Assembly: GCA_001045525.1 (NCBI GenBank)
Contig: LDWW01000029.1
Location: 1 to 42,168 of the forward strand
Reading direction: 5' to 3'
Source of the DNA: Chitinispirillum alkaliphilum
Lineage (GTDB): Bacteria > Fibrobacterota > Chitinivibrionia > Chitinivibrionales > Chitinispirillaceae
DNA length: 42,168 nt
Below, piece after piece: positions 34,806-42,168 of the stretch. Every line of letters starts with the position of its first letter. Positions within the stretch are counted from its first letter, which is position 1. The position numbers and the translations under genes were made by a program. Below the pieces are notes generated by a model. The model worked only from the letters and a program-made list of their open reading frames with translations, searched no databases and was not told the origin of the DNA.

Positions 34806-37454
34806 TCAGAATTCCTTTGACAATCTCAACTCATATGAACGCAGGTCTGTGGTGTAAAAGTTTCTTTGTTCAAGATTGTAAACGCTGTTTTGCCATCTTG
34901 CTGCATGTCTGTTTCCGCTGTTGCCAAGTATATTGTTGGCAAATACAGACATTGTCAGGTCGCGTGGAAGCAGGAAGTGAAAACCGGCATTCCATTTTAC
35001 AGCGATGCTGTTCAACCAGCCGTTTTCTCCGTAAAGACCAAGATATTCGGCTTCTCTTTCTGCATTCCTCATATCAGGATTGTCACTGAGAGCTATCTGG
35101 CTGACATCTCTTCTGCCAGGATGACCAAAAAACACCCGTGCATTGGTACTGATATTGAGCCAATCAGTTACATAGTAATCAGCAAACATTTTTGTGGTAT
35201 AAGCTGCAACATTTAAGAAATATCTGCCGTCATATGTTACACTTTCTCTGATAAGCTTTTCGTGTATTGTTCTTGTCTGGGTTGAATCCAATGCGTAAAG
35301 AGTATCACCGATACTGTTTACCTGATCTGTTTTTTCAACAGTGGGGACCTCAAGCTCTGTTTCATAATCATTGTTTGTATTAACCGGTCTCTGCATTGTA
35401 TTATGCATCCCGAAAGAAAACCTGTTTCCCTGATAACGCAAACTTAAATTAGCTACAAGAGCATTGTAATCACCGATGTTTACATTTCTTTGAAGAGTTC
35501 TGCTCCAGAAAAAATTATCTCTCATCATGTTGTAGGAGATAGATGGTGAGACCTGAACATAATCATCAAAAAAGCTGTGCATTGTGTTCAGTTCAACAGA
35601 CATACTTCTCTCTGGTTGTAAGCTTTGCAGGTCATCCTGTGTTGGAACCACTACGATAGCTGGATTAGGAATTGGTGAAAGTCCGTCACCAAAATCTCTG
35701 AACTCAGAGGCTCTTACAGTACCATCAAAATTGTAATGATCACCGTTGAATTCGTATGCATTTGCACTTCCGTTATTGGATGACATCTGACCGAACAGCT
35801 TTACTACATGATCAGGTGAAGGCTTAAAGATAGCGGCCAATTTGGGGCTAAGGACAAAATCGGTTCGTGTGTGTTTATCTAAACGAACTCCGCCCATCAG
35901 ACTCCAATCATGACTGATATCCCAAAAGTTTTCTGAAAAGAGAGCAAAGTTATGATATACGACAGGAGAAATAACTGGTTTACCGGCAGAACCGAATTGA
36001 GCATTTAATCCTGAAAAATCATTCCCGATATCATCTATTCTGTATTCTACTCCAAATACTGACTGGATATCTGAATATGACAATGATAATATTCCCTGTC
36101 CGTAATATCTTCTCTCCCCGAAAGTTTCATATTCGAGATTGGGATAATCATATCCGACAGTCCAGGCATCACGCTCTTCATTGAACCCTGTATTTTGGAA
36201 AAATGATTTCTGCTGATTTGCTATAGCCCCAAGTTTGATTTCAAAATTGCTGTAATCAAAAATCGGCTGGCTGTATTTCAGCTCCAGTGAGAGATTGTCA
36301 TATAAAAATCTGCGGGTTTGATTCCAGTTTCTCTCATGGGATCCAAATTCAAGCGCTCTTTTCTGATCATCCAGAAAATCTGAATACCTGTATGTTGTTC
36401 CGTCAATTGTAACATCCGGAAAATACTTTGAATTATGCACAGAAGCTTCTTCGTTATACTGCTCAAGCATAGAGAGCTGTATGGCTGGATCTGTTATATT
36501 TCCCAGAGATGGATCCTCAGTGAGAAACTGATCAAGATACTGCTGCCAGTTCTCTAAGGTGTTTTTGTATTGCTGTGTGTGGGAATCCCATGGAAATCTT
36601 CCAAACATAGAAGAGGTGGAATATTGCTGGCGGGTAGCTCTGCCTAAAATTTCAAAGTTACCTATCCTTGCATTTGCACCTAAACGATAGTTTCCGTCTG
36701 TGCTTCCAAAAGACCCCTTTCCTGGCCATCCGTCTTTATTGATAAATGATGAATTGTCAGGCCAGCTAAGCACTCCAAACTGCCGTGTTGCGCCCTCACC
36801 GGTTCCACTACTGAAGCGATATCCACCAGAGAGAGTAAGAGAGACGTCTTCATCGTAAACGGTATGGGACATAGCTTCTAAACCAAAGCCGGTGTGTGAT
36901 CCGTAAACAAGAAAGTTGCCTTCATTAAACTCACTCTCAACCGCAGTTACCACATTGACTACTCCGGCAATTGCACCTGAACCGTAAACCATACCTGCAG
37001 GCCCTTCCAGAACTTCGATGCGCTTGATATCACCCATCAAGCCTAAATTCATCTCTGTTGCGGCACCATTTCTTCCCTGTAGATTCATTTTAACGCCGTT
37101 TACAAGAAATATGATTTTGTTGTTGAAATCGGCAGCAACACCTCGCATCGCCCATATGTCACCATTCCATTTGTTGTACATATACTGAAAGCTGGGAACA
37201 TATATTTCGAGCAGCTCTCCAAGATGACGGGCTCCGGATTTATTAATCTGATCTTCAGAAATAATTGTCATAGCTACTGGGGAATTTCTCAAATCAAGTT
37301 CAAGAAAAGATCCTGTCGTTAAAGTTATGTCAAATAGATCTGACAAACTGAGTGCCGATGTCCTCTGGTCTAACTGATCTGATGCGAAACTACCAGATAA
37401 CAAAATGAAAACAATGAGTGAACAAGAAACTACAAACGTTCGGAACTTCTTCAT
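34806..37454 (-). CDS. TonB-dependent outer membrane receptor
   Basis: An 882-aa protein when started at ATG 37454, which has GGAGGG 7 nt upstream and a clean signal peptide (MKKFRTFVVSCSLIVFILLSGSFA). The plug domain spans ~30-160: LSDLFDITLTTGSFLE, SPVAMTIISEDQINKSGARHLGELLEIYVPSFQ, MRGVAADFNNKIIFLVNGV and IKRIEVLEGPAGMVYGSGAIAGVVNVVT. The beta-barrel occupies the rest, ending in an aromatic residue (YELRLSKEF) as outer-membrane barrels do. No carboxypeptidase-like N-extension is present, so it is not a SusC type. It imports an unknown ligand. Strong own promoter and terminator make it monocistronic. It lies downstream of the radical SAM pair on the same strand. Confidence 0.92.
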   Translation of the reverse strand: MKKFRTFVVSCSLIVFILLSGSFASDQLDQRTSALSLSDLFDITLTTGSFLELDLRNSPVAMTIISEDQINKSGARHLGELLEIYVPSFQYMYNKWNGDIWAMRGVAADFNNKIIFLVNGVKMNLQGRNGAATEMNLGLMGDIKRIEVLEGPAGMVYGSGAIAGVVNVVTAVESEFNEGNFLVYGSHTGFGLEAMSHTVYDEDVSLTLSGGYRFSSGTGEGATRQFGVLSWPDNSSFINKDGWPGKGSFGSTDGNYRLGANARIGNFEILGRATRQQYSTSSMFGRFPWDSHTQQYKNTLENWQQYLDQFLTEDPSLGNITDPAIQLSMLEQYNEEASVHNSKYFPDVTIDGTTYRYSDFLDDQKRALEFGSHERNWNQTRRFLYDNLSLELKYSQPIFDYSNFEIKLGAIANQQKSFFQNTGFNEERDAWTVGYDYPNLEYETFGERRYYGQGILSLSYSDIQSVFGVEYRIDDIGNDFSGLNAQFGSAGKPVISPVVYHNFALFSENFWDISHDWSLMGGVRLDKHTRTDFVLSPKLAAIFKPSPDHVVKLFGQMSSNNGSANAYEFNGDHYNFDGTVRASEFRDFGDGLSPIPNPAIVVVPTQDDLQSLQPERSMSVELNTMHSFFDDYVQVSPSISYNMMRDNFFWSRTLQRNVNIGDYNALVANLSLRYQGNRFSFGMHNTMQRPVNTNNDYETELEVPTVEKTDQVNSIGDTLYALDSTQTRTIHEKLIRESVTYDGRYFLNVAAYTTKMFADYYVTDWLNISTNARVFFGHPGRRDVSQIALSDNPDMRNAEREAEYLGLYGENGWLNSIAVKWNAGFHFLLPRDLTMSVFANNILGNSGNRHAARWQNSVYNLEQRNFYTTDLRSYELRLSKEF

Positions 37455-38163
37455 AGCGTGCCCTCCCTGCATAGATGATAATAAGTGAAAAGAAGCCTAT
37501 CGTATGTTTAAACACATAAAGAATTCTACCACTACCGGGAGACCGAGTCAATACTTTTCTTGGAAAAATGTGAACTGAAAAAATATTTAATTCAGGTATA
37601 AACGTCCTGAAACTGAGCATATGGCCTTTTCTGGTAAATAAGTTTCAATTTTTGCGAGGGCTTATAAAATGGATTGAATACCACTGCCTTAAATGAGACC
37701 TTCTGGATTACTTCTATGCCGGATTTTTAATTGCATTTATTGGGAGGGAAGTTCGATCTGTCGATGTTCCGGAATATCCGTCAGTCAAAAATCATTCTGG
37801 CATACGGATCACATCTTAACAAAATAAAATGCGAAGCTGGAATAACAAATTAGAAAGTGGCTGTGGTTTTATAACAGGGGTTAGTATCTGCCCTGATTAG
37901 TTAATCAGTTATACAGATTGTTTATAACAGTTTGTACTGGTTATCTTATCTGATATTTAGCAAAATGTAGCAAGACATACTGAGGTCTTGAAAGTCAAAT
38001 GCAAAAATTCAAAGTCTGTCGCTTTGTAGCCTGAAAGTGTCTTGACTTCAGGGTGCCATGATATTGATGTTAACGAAGGGCACTTGGACACCTTGAGTTC
38101 ACTGTGACTTCAACTCCAACAACGGTAAATCTCGCAGGAATAACGAGCTGTCTGCATTTCGCG
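37455..38163. other. 709-bp intergenic region
   Basis: Contains the receptor promoter near its left end and a nearly palindromic TATGT-TTAAAC-ACATA (37503-37518) at the expected transcription start, a possible operator. The remainder is AT-rich with no gene, RNA or terminator that can be supported, including none for the radical SAM gene. Confidence 0.5.
37523..37551 (-). promoter_or_regulatory. Strong promoter of the TonB receptor gene
   Basis: Minus-strand TTGACT (37551-37546) and TAGAAT (37528-37523) are 17 bp apart, about 70 bp upstream of the ATG. A TATGT/ACATA inverted repeat overlaps the predicted start of transcription. No Fur box was recognised. Confidence 0.65.
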
Positions 38164-39255
38164 TCACTTTGCTTTCATAATTTGGTTGTAATTACAATGA
38201 AGAAGCTCTCCTGTACCTTCTTTTCGTAAGTGAAGGCCGTTGCCCCTGCAGTATCTCCAGACTTTGCACTTTTTGCACTCCCCGGTTTTCAACCAGTCTC
38301 TATTTCGCATAACATCATAACGGGAGTTCCAGATATCCATAAAACGGTCCTTATAAATACTGCCTTGTATAAAGTCAGCTCTTAATGAGGGGCATGAGGA
38401 AACAGAGCCATCTGCAAGAACAGATCCGATTTGTACTCCTGCTCTGCAGTAAAATGGTGTATCGCGAACTTGCATTTCATAGTTGCCCAGGAACCCTTCA
38501 CAGCCATACGAAATTGAAATATCTCCTTCTTTTCTGCTTTTTTTAATAAAGTCAAGCAAATCTCTTAACTGCTTTGGGTTGAGTTTGAGTTCATCGTTAT
38601 CTGCAGCTCTGCCTTTGGGGAAAATAGTTGCAAGCCGCCACCTTTTTACTCCCAAACTGATAAGAGTGTTTTTAATCTCATTAAGAGTGGTTATGTTTTT
38701 TTGATTAACGCATGTTACCACATCCAAAAAAAGTCCTTCGTTGAATCGGGCAACTGCAAGATTAATAGCGTTGACAGCTCGACTGAATGATTTTTCTTTT
38801 CCTCTGAACCAATCATGATCATCTTCAAGACCATCCAGACTTATTGTCATAAAACTGATATTCGATCTGAGGAGTGCTTTGAACCTTTGCGGAGTCATGT
38901 AATAGCCGTTTGTAACAATGCCCCATTTAAAACCAAGTCTGTGAATTTCAGCTCCTGCCTCTGCAAGATCAGATCTCATCAGAGGCTCCCCGCCTGTAAT
39001 TACTACAAATACTTTTGAGTGATCCCGGTGTGTTTTAATATTTTCAAGCACATTGAGAAAGTGCTTTACAGGCATGTCAGGTACACCAGTATCGGGTGAA
39101 CAGTCACTTCCGCAATGAATACATGCGAGATTGCACCGAACAGTACATTCCCAAAAAAGATAGCTCAATTCATGAACTTTAGCCTCTGCTTTCTTTTTTC
39201 TACTGTATAGGTCAAGGGCTAGTTTTTTCTTAAAAGGAATCTTCAGATCACTCAT
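38164..39255 (-). CDS. Radical SAM/SPASM enzyme, rSAM-lipoprotein-system type
   Basis: A 363-aa enzyme. The [4Fe-4S]/SAM motif is C41-x3-C45-x2-C48 within ELSYLFWECTVRCNLACIHCGSDC-like sequence. The GGEP motif (TGGEPLMR) and other barrel strands follow. A C-terminal SPASM domain has FYCRAGVQIGSVLADGSVSSCPS and a C-x2-C...C cluster in GECKKCKVWRYCRGNG. SPASM enzymes bind extra iron-sulfur clusters and often modify peptides. The N-terminal KKKLALDLYSRK...HELSYLFWE resembles, from memory, the Bacteroidetes 'rSAM/lipoprotein system' enzymes (TIGR04133-like). Its start overlaps the partner's stop by 4 bp (ATGA), so they are translationally coupled. Substrate is likely the partner or a small molecule, not established. 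Confidence 0.88.
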   Translation of the reverse strand: MSDLKIPFKKKLALDLYSRKKKAEAKVHELSYLFWECTVRCNLACIHCGSDCSPDTGVPDMPVKHFLNVLENIKTHRDHSKVFVVITGGEPLMRSDLAEAGAEIHRLGFKWGIVTNGYYMTPQRFKALLRSNISFMTISLDGLEDDHDWFRGKEKSFSRAVNAINLAVARFNEGLFLDVVTCVNQKNITTLNEIKNTLISLGVKRWRLATIFPKGRAADNDELKLNPKQLRDLLDFIKKSRKEGDISISYGCEGFLGNYEMQVRDTPFYCRAGVQIGSVLADGSVSSCPSLRADFIQGSIYKDRFMDIWNSRYDVMRNRDWLKTGECKKCKVWRYCRGNGLHLRKEGTGELLHCNYNQIMKAK

Positions 39256-39977
39256 TTAACTACGACTCTCAGATTCAGATCGTGTCTTGAACCCGCTACA
39301 TTCATAATGTATACCCCTTTGGAAACTGATCTGGTATTCCATCTTATGCTGCCATCTTCTGAAGTCTGCAGAGTCTCGATTTTCTCTCCCTTCAGATTAA
39401 CTATTTTTACTTTTGCATTTTTTTCGTTAAAATCCGGAATCCTTACAACCAGTGTTTTACCCTGATATGTATACATCTGATTAACATTTGAATTGCTTAT
39501 GGCGTTTTTAACCGAAGAAAAACCTCTGTGAGTAAGGTATACTGTATGGATAGAATCCTTATCATCATCAAAATAAAACCATTCTGAGACATAAGTCGAA
39601 TATTCAGTTCCATGTACCAAGACAAAAGGATAATATCGGACCGGTTCATCCACAGAAAATTTGAAATACCCGGTGTCGTCTGTATAGGTGCTGTCCAGCT
39701 TAATGTAGTCAGATAGTCTAATTAAAGATCCGTACATAACTGCCAGTTCCTCGCACAGAAATAATCTTATGTTACCCATCACTGTGGAATCTTTTGCATT
39801 CAACGCTATTCCTCTCAGGCTATGGCTCTTTGTCTCTTCATTTTCAGATGATTCTGTCTTGTTGATTTGGCCTGTAATTACACAAAAAAGAGCAAAAATA
39901 ATTGTTATAACTTTTGAATAAAGAGAAAATATTGACTTGCACGACCAACGCGACATTTTGATTAATTGTCTTCCCAT
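39252..39977 (-). CDS. Exported partner protein of the radical SAM enzyme, with sorting-like C-terminus
   Basis: Start at ATG 39977 is chosen for GGAGGGG 4-5 nt upstream; longer frames have none. The product is 241 aa. Residues ~15-37 form a signal peptide or anchor (SIFSLYSKVITIIFALFCVITG) without a lipobox. Residues ~55-130 look like a carboxypeptidase-regulatory-like beta domain (LRGIALNAKDSTVMGNIRL ... YTDDTGYFKFSV). The C-terminal ~75 residues resemble a type IX-like sorting domain (VKIVNLKGEKIETL ... KGVYIMNVAG ... LRVVVK). In the described rSAM/lipoprotein pairs the partner is a lipoprotein with a related beta domain; here the tail differs. It is first in the two-gene operon. Confidence 0.75.
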   Translation of the reverse strand: MGRQLIKMSRWSCKSIFSLYSKVITIIFALFCVITGQINKTESSENEETKSHSLRGIALNAKDSTVMGNIRLFLCEELAVMYGSLIRLSDYIKLDSTYTDDTGYFKFSVDEPVRYYPFVLVHGTEYSTYVSEWFYFDDDKDSIHTVYLTHRGFSSVKNAISNSNVNQMYTYQGKTLVVRIPDFNEKNAKVKIVNLKGEKIETLQTSEDGSIRWNTRSVSKGVYIMNVAGSRHDLNLRVVVK

Positions 39978-40179
39978 TCCACCCCTCCAAAATTTTTGAT
40001 ATGTTATCTTTGAGGAATTGCTATCTTTGAACCGCATGATAGAGCAAAAGCTTGAGCCTTGCTCTGTGATCTTTAGCACTGTGTATCACCACTGTAAATG
40101 ACCTATATAGACAATATATAAAAATTTAAACGAATAAACATATTGTTTTTAAATCAGGAGGATTTTTGGGGTTAAACTG

Positions 40180-40320
40180 TTGAAGTGCCACGGGAAAAAC
40201 TGCAAAAACCCCATGGCGTACACCGAAATTTTTAGTGGAATATGGGATGAAGATTTGGATAAACGAAAGGGACTTTTTGTCCGTCTTGTCCGGGGTCCTG
40301 AAAATAGCTGGTTGAAGTAA
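40180..40320 (+). CDS. Small cysteine-containing ORF, uncertain
   Basis: A 46-aa frame from TTG 40180: LKCHGKNCKNPMAYTEIF then SGIWDEDLDKRKGLFVRLV and RGPENSWLK. Composition looks protein-like, with one CxxxxC pair. The SD AGGAGG (40156-40161) is 18 nt from the TTG, too far; the TTG at proper distance (40166) opens another frame that stops after five codons. So it is either a gene with a damaged start, a remnant, or not coding. No family is recognised. It points away from the radical SAM operon. Confidence 0.25.
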   Translation: MKCHGKNCKNPMAYTEIFSGIWDEDLDKRKGLFVRLVRGPENSWLK

Positions 40321-40337
40321 AAAGTCCGTTATGTCTG

Positions 40338-40370
40338 ATGATATCAGTCCACATGGGGGCCTGATATCAT
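40338..40370 (+). other. Perfect 10-bp inverted repeat
   Basis: ATGATATCAG (40338-40347) and CTGATATCAT (40361-40370), loop 13 nt. It lies 18 bp after the small ORF. There is no T-run, so it may be an operator or an mRNA stem rather than a terminator. Confidence 0.4.
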
Positions 40371-40713
40371 TCAGGTCTTGGATTAATTGAACCTGCCCTG
40401 AAAATCAGATAAATCCATAATCCTGCTTAAATAGTTCTGAAAATTGGCCAATAATGGCGGTTAGCTAAGCTTCTTTTTTTTCTGGGAACTTAGTTTTAAA
40501 TGAAACCGCTGATGAATGTATCAGGCATAACTTGTTTAAGGTATGTGCGTGATTGTAATTTTGATAGCAGTCAACAGTTTTATGTTTTGTGGTGCGTTCA
40601 GGCCTGAACCGGCGGTAATTGCCATAAACCTGCTTACCTTTAAGAAGCACCCGATTATAGTACCTTCACTTATCTGTTGAAAAAATCTTTTTACATCTTA
40701 TCAAGGGTATACC

Positions 40714-41931
40714 ATGGGAACAAAAATAAAAGCTGTAATGTGTATTGTCTTATTAGTTGCCATTTTTACAAAGGGTTTTGCGGACAGGAAAGCCAGCATT
40801 GAACAGGAAATAAGCAGGCTTGTTACAAATGGGTCTGTTGTTTTGCATGATGAAGCAGGTAATCCACTTATATCTGAAAACGGGGATAATCTATATATAC
40901 CAGCTTCAATTGTAAAAATTTTGACTTCAGCAGTTGCTATAGATCTCCTTGGTGCTGATTTTCGCTTCAAAACAGAATTCCACATAACTGAAAACAATAG
41001 CCTTGTGATTAAGGGGTGGGGAGATCCATTCCTTGTTTCCGAAGAAATCAAACTGATTGCAGAAAATCTTAAAATTATGGGTGTTTCCTCTATCAATCAG
41101 ATCTATGTAGATAATTCCACTTTTTCTCCCAATATCGTTATACCGGGAATTGTCAGGACGCAGAATCCGTATAATGCACTTAACGGAGCACTTGTAACCA
41201 ATTTTAATACTCTCAACCTCAGGAGATGTAATCTGGGGAATATCTATTCTGCTGAAGAGGTGACACCCCTTACACCAATAGCCATTTCCAAAGGGGGAAG
41301 CATAGATGTCGGAACCACCAGACGGATAAACCTGTCGGGAAGCCGAGAAGATTGTTTAAGATATGCCGGAGAACTTTTTGCCACTATTTTTCAGGAATCG
41401 GGTATTGAGATAGAAAATGAATACATCACAAATTCTCAGCTTGACCCAGCCTCGACTCCTTTCTACGTACACTATAACTCCAGAGATATAGTTGAAATAT
41501 CCAAGGGATTGCAGAGGTTTTCAAACAATTTCATTGCAAACCAGATTTTTCTCACGTTGGGAGCAGAGAAACTTGGGTATCCTGCAACATTGGAAAAGGG
41601 AAAATCCGTATTTGAAAATTACATAAGGACAGTACTGGGTATTCCTTCAGAAAAACTGGTTATGGAAGAAGGTTCGGGTATTTCAAGGAATAATAAAATT
41701 ACCGGCAATACCATGGTAAGCATATTGCAAAATGACAAAAGTCTCTCAGAACTGCTTGCGGCAAGGGGAAGCTCATTGGTTAAATCTGGCACACTTACAG
41801 GCGTCTACAATTATGCAGGTTATATTCAGGCCTCACGGGGACTGATGCCGTTTGTAATTATGTTGAACCAAAACAGTAATCATCGGGACAGAATATTGAC
41901 TTTACTTGAAGAATATACGAAATATATCTGA
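40714..41931 (+). CDS. dacB: D-alanyl-D-alanine carboxypeptidase, S13 family (PBP4-like)
   Basis: A 405-aa exported enzyme that trims or cleaves peptidoglycan peptide cross-links. A signal peptide covers residues 1-23 (MGTKIKAVMCIVLLVAIFTKGFA). Penicillin-binding motifs: SIVK (S65-K68, nucleophile and base), SNN (S270-N272) and KSG (K357-G359). Supporting blocks are IYVDNSTFSP and EEGSGISRNNKITGNTM. The length is below that of E. coli PBP4 (about 477 aa), so one accessory domain is reduced. AAGGG lies 7 nt before the ATG. Transcribed alone. The symbol is by family resemblance. Confidence 0.88.
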   Translation: MGTKIKAVMCIVLLVAIFTKGFADRKASIEQEISRLVTNGSVVLHDEAGNPLISENGDNLYIPASIVKILTSAVAIDLLGADFRFKTEFHITENNSLVIKGWGDPFLVSEEIKLIAENLKIMGVSSINQIYVDNSTFSPNIVIPGIVRTQNPYNALNGALVTNFNTLNLRRCNLGNIYSAEEVTPLTPIAISKGGSIDVGTTRRINLSGSREDCLRYAGELFATIFQESGIEIENEYITNSQLDPASTPFYVHYNSRDIVEISKGLQRFSNNFIANQIFLTLGAEKLGYPATLEKGKSVFENYIRTVLGIPSEKLVMEEGSGISRNNKITGNTMVSILQNDKSLSELLAARGSSLVKSGTLTGVYNYAGYIQASRGLMPFVIMLNQNSNHRDRILTLLEEYTKYI

Positions 41932-42066
41932 GATCTCTGCCAAGGGTATCATCTCTCCAATAGGGTAATCATACTGAGCCGAAATGGGTGTGGTTTAATT
42001 TTCCGCCACTCAGAGTAGGCGTTTGTTATTTTAGAGCAGAAAATTCCCGTTTAACAATTTCTTATC

Positions 42067-42094
42067 ATTTATCTGTTTGTCATTACAGATAAAT
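42067..42094 (+). other. Perfect 10-bp inverted repeat near the right end
   Basis: ATTTATCTGT (42067-42076) and ACAGATAAAT (42085-42094) with an 8-nt spacer. It lies 16 bp before a possible start at 42111, a position suited to an operator; it could also be a leader hairpin. Confidence 0.4.
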
Positions 42095-42110
42095 CGTGTT
42101 TGGAGCTGCT

Positions 42111-42168
42111 ATGATACCCTATCTGGTTTTGTTAAGGTTTTTCCCCGCTTTACATAGTCATTTATCGT
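42111..42168 (+). CDS. Possible start of a further gene (partial)
   Basis: ATG 42111 is preceded at 6 nt by GGAG and the frame stays open to the window edge (MIPYLVLLRFFPALHSHLS). Only 19 codons are visible and no family is recognisable. The hydrophobic start could be a signal or membrane segment. Confidence 0.3.
   Translation, partial: MIPYLVLLRFFPALHSHLS

Larger units (their letters stand above)
39978..40713. other. 736-bp intergenic region with a small candidate ORF and an inverted repeat
   Basis: Control region between the divergent radical SAM operon and the carboxypeptidase gene. The AT-rich segment 40090-40150 probably includes promoters, but no box pair is convincing. It contains a possible 46-aa frame (40180-40320) and a perfect 10-bp inverted repeat (40338-40370). 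A 61-aa frame at 40465-40650 on the minus strand has no support. Confidence 0.5.

Noticed and set aside
40465-40650. 61-aa minus-strand frame considered as a transposase remnant
   Set aside because: No transposase motif or terminal repeats could be found.

Overview
The window looks like part of a chromosome from a Gram-negative (diderm) bacterium. Evidence for two membranes: an RND-type tripartite efflux system with a TolC-like outer-membrane factor, a TonB-dependent receptor, and a periplasmic-type D-Ala-D-Ala carboxypeptidase. A secreted GH9 cellulase and a second secreted protein both end in sorting-domain-like C-termini, and there are BspA-like surface repeats. Together these fit the Fibrobacterota/Bacteroidota side of the tree (for example a Chitinispirillia-like organism). 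This placement is inference, since no rRNA gene is present. No tRNA, rRNA, CRISPR array or intact insertion sequence was seen.

Layout. 1-6132: end of a histidine kinase, an HDOD signalling protein, a stand-alone NFACT-R protein, a small zinc-ribbon protein, and a three-gene ABC-2 exporter operon. 6304-12016: ftsH, two dTDP-rhamnose genes (rfbA, rfbC), a XerC-type recombinase and an exported PHP-domain protein. 12017-13285: 1.3 kb without a convincing gene, including a GC-rich hairpin-forming island. 13286-19062: RND efflux operon (adaptor, pump, TolC-like). 19163-22747: a methyltransferase, then the pyrimidine operon pyrR-pyrB-pyrC. 22803-26158: on the minus strand, an unusual chemoreceptor with a C-terminal PAS domain, an exported unknown protein and a UPF0149/SEC-C protein. 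26341-28556: a GH9 endoglucanase split by a frameshift. 28557-29730: gene-free spacer. 29731-34232: a two-gene module encoding a giant PKD-like/BspA-repeat/ankyrin protein and a DUF2330 protein, followed by a decayed family 2 glycosyltransferase. 34732-37454: TonB-dependent receptor with its own promoter and terminator. 38164-39977: a secreted carboxypeptidase-regulatory-like protein translationally coupled to a radical SAM/SPASM enzyme. 40714-41931: D-Ala-D-Ala carboxypeptidase of the S13 family.

The left and centre hold mostly housekeeping or core functions. From about 26 kb onward the window is accessory in character: secreted and surface proteins, broken genes, long spacers and repeats. 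The best candidates for an undescribed system are (a) the ankyrin/BspA giant plus DUF2330 pair and (b) the radical SAM enzyme with its coupled exported partner. The GH9 frameshift is explained exactly by a 5-bp tandem duplication, and two in-frame G9 tracts elsewhere suggest that reversible slippage could be relevant in this genome.
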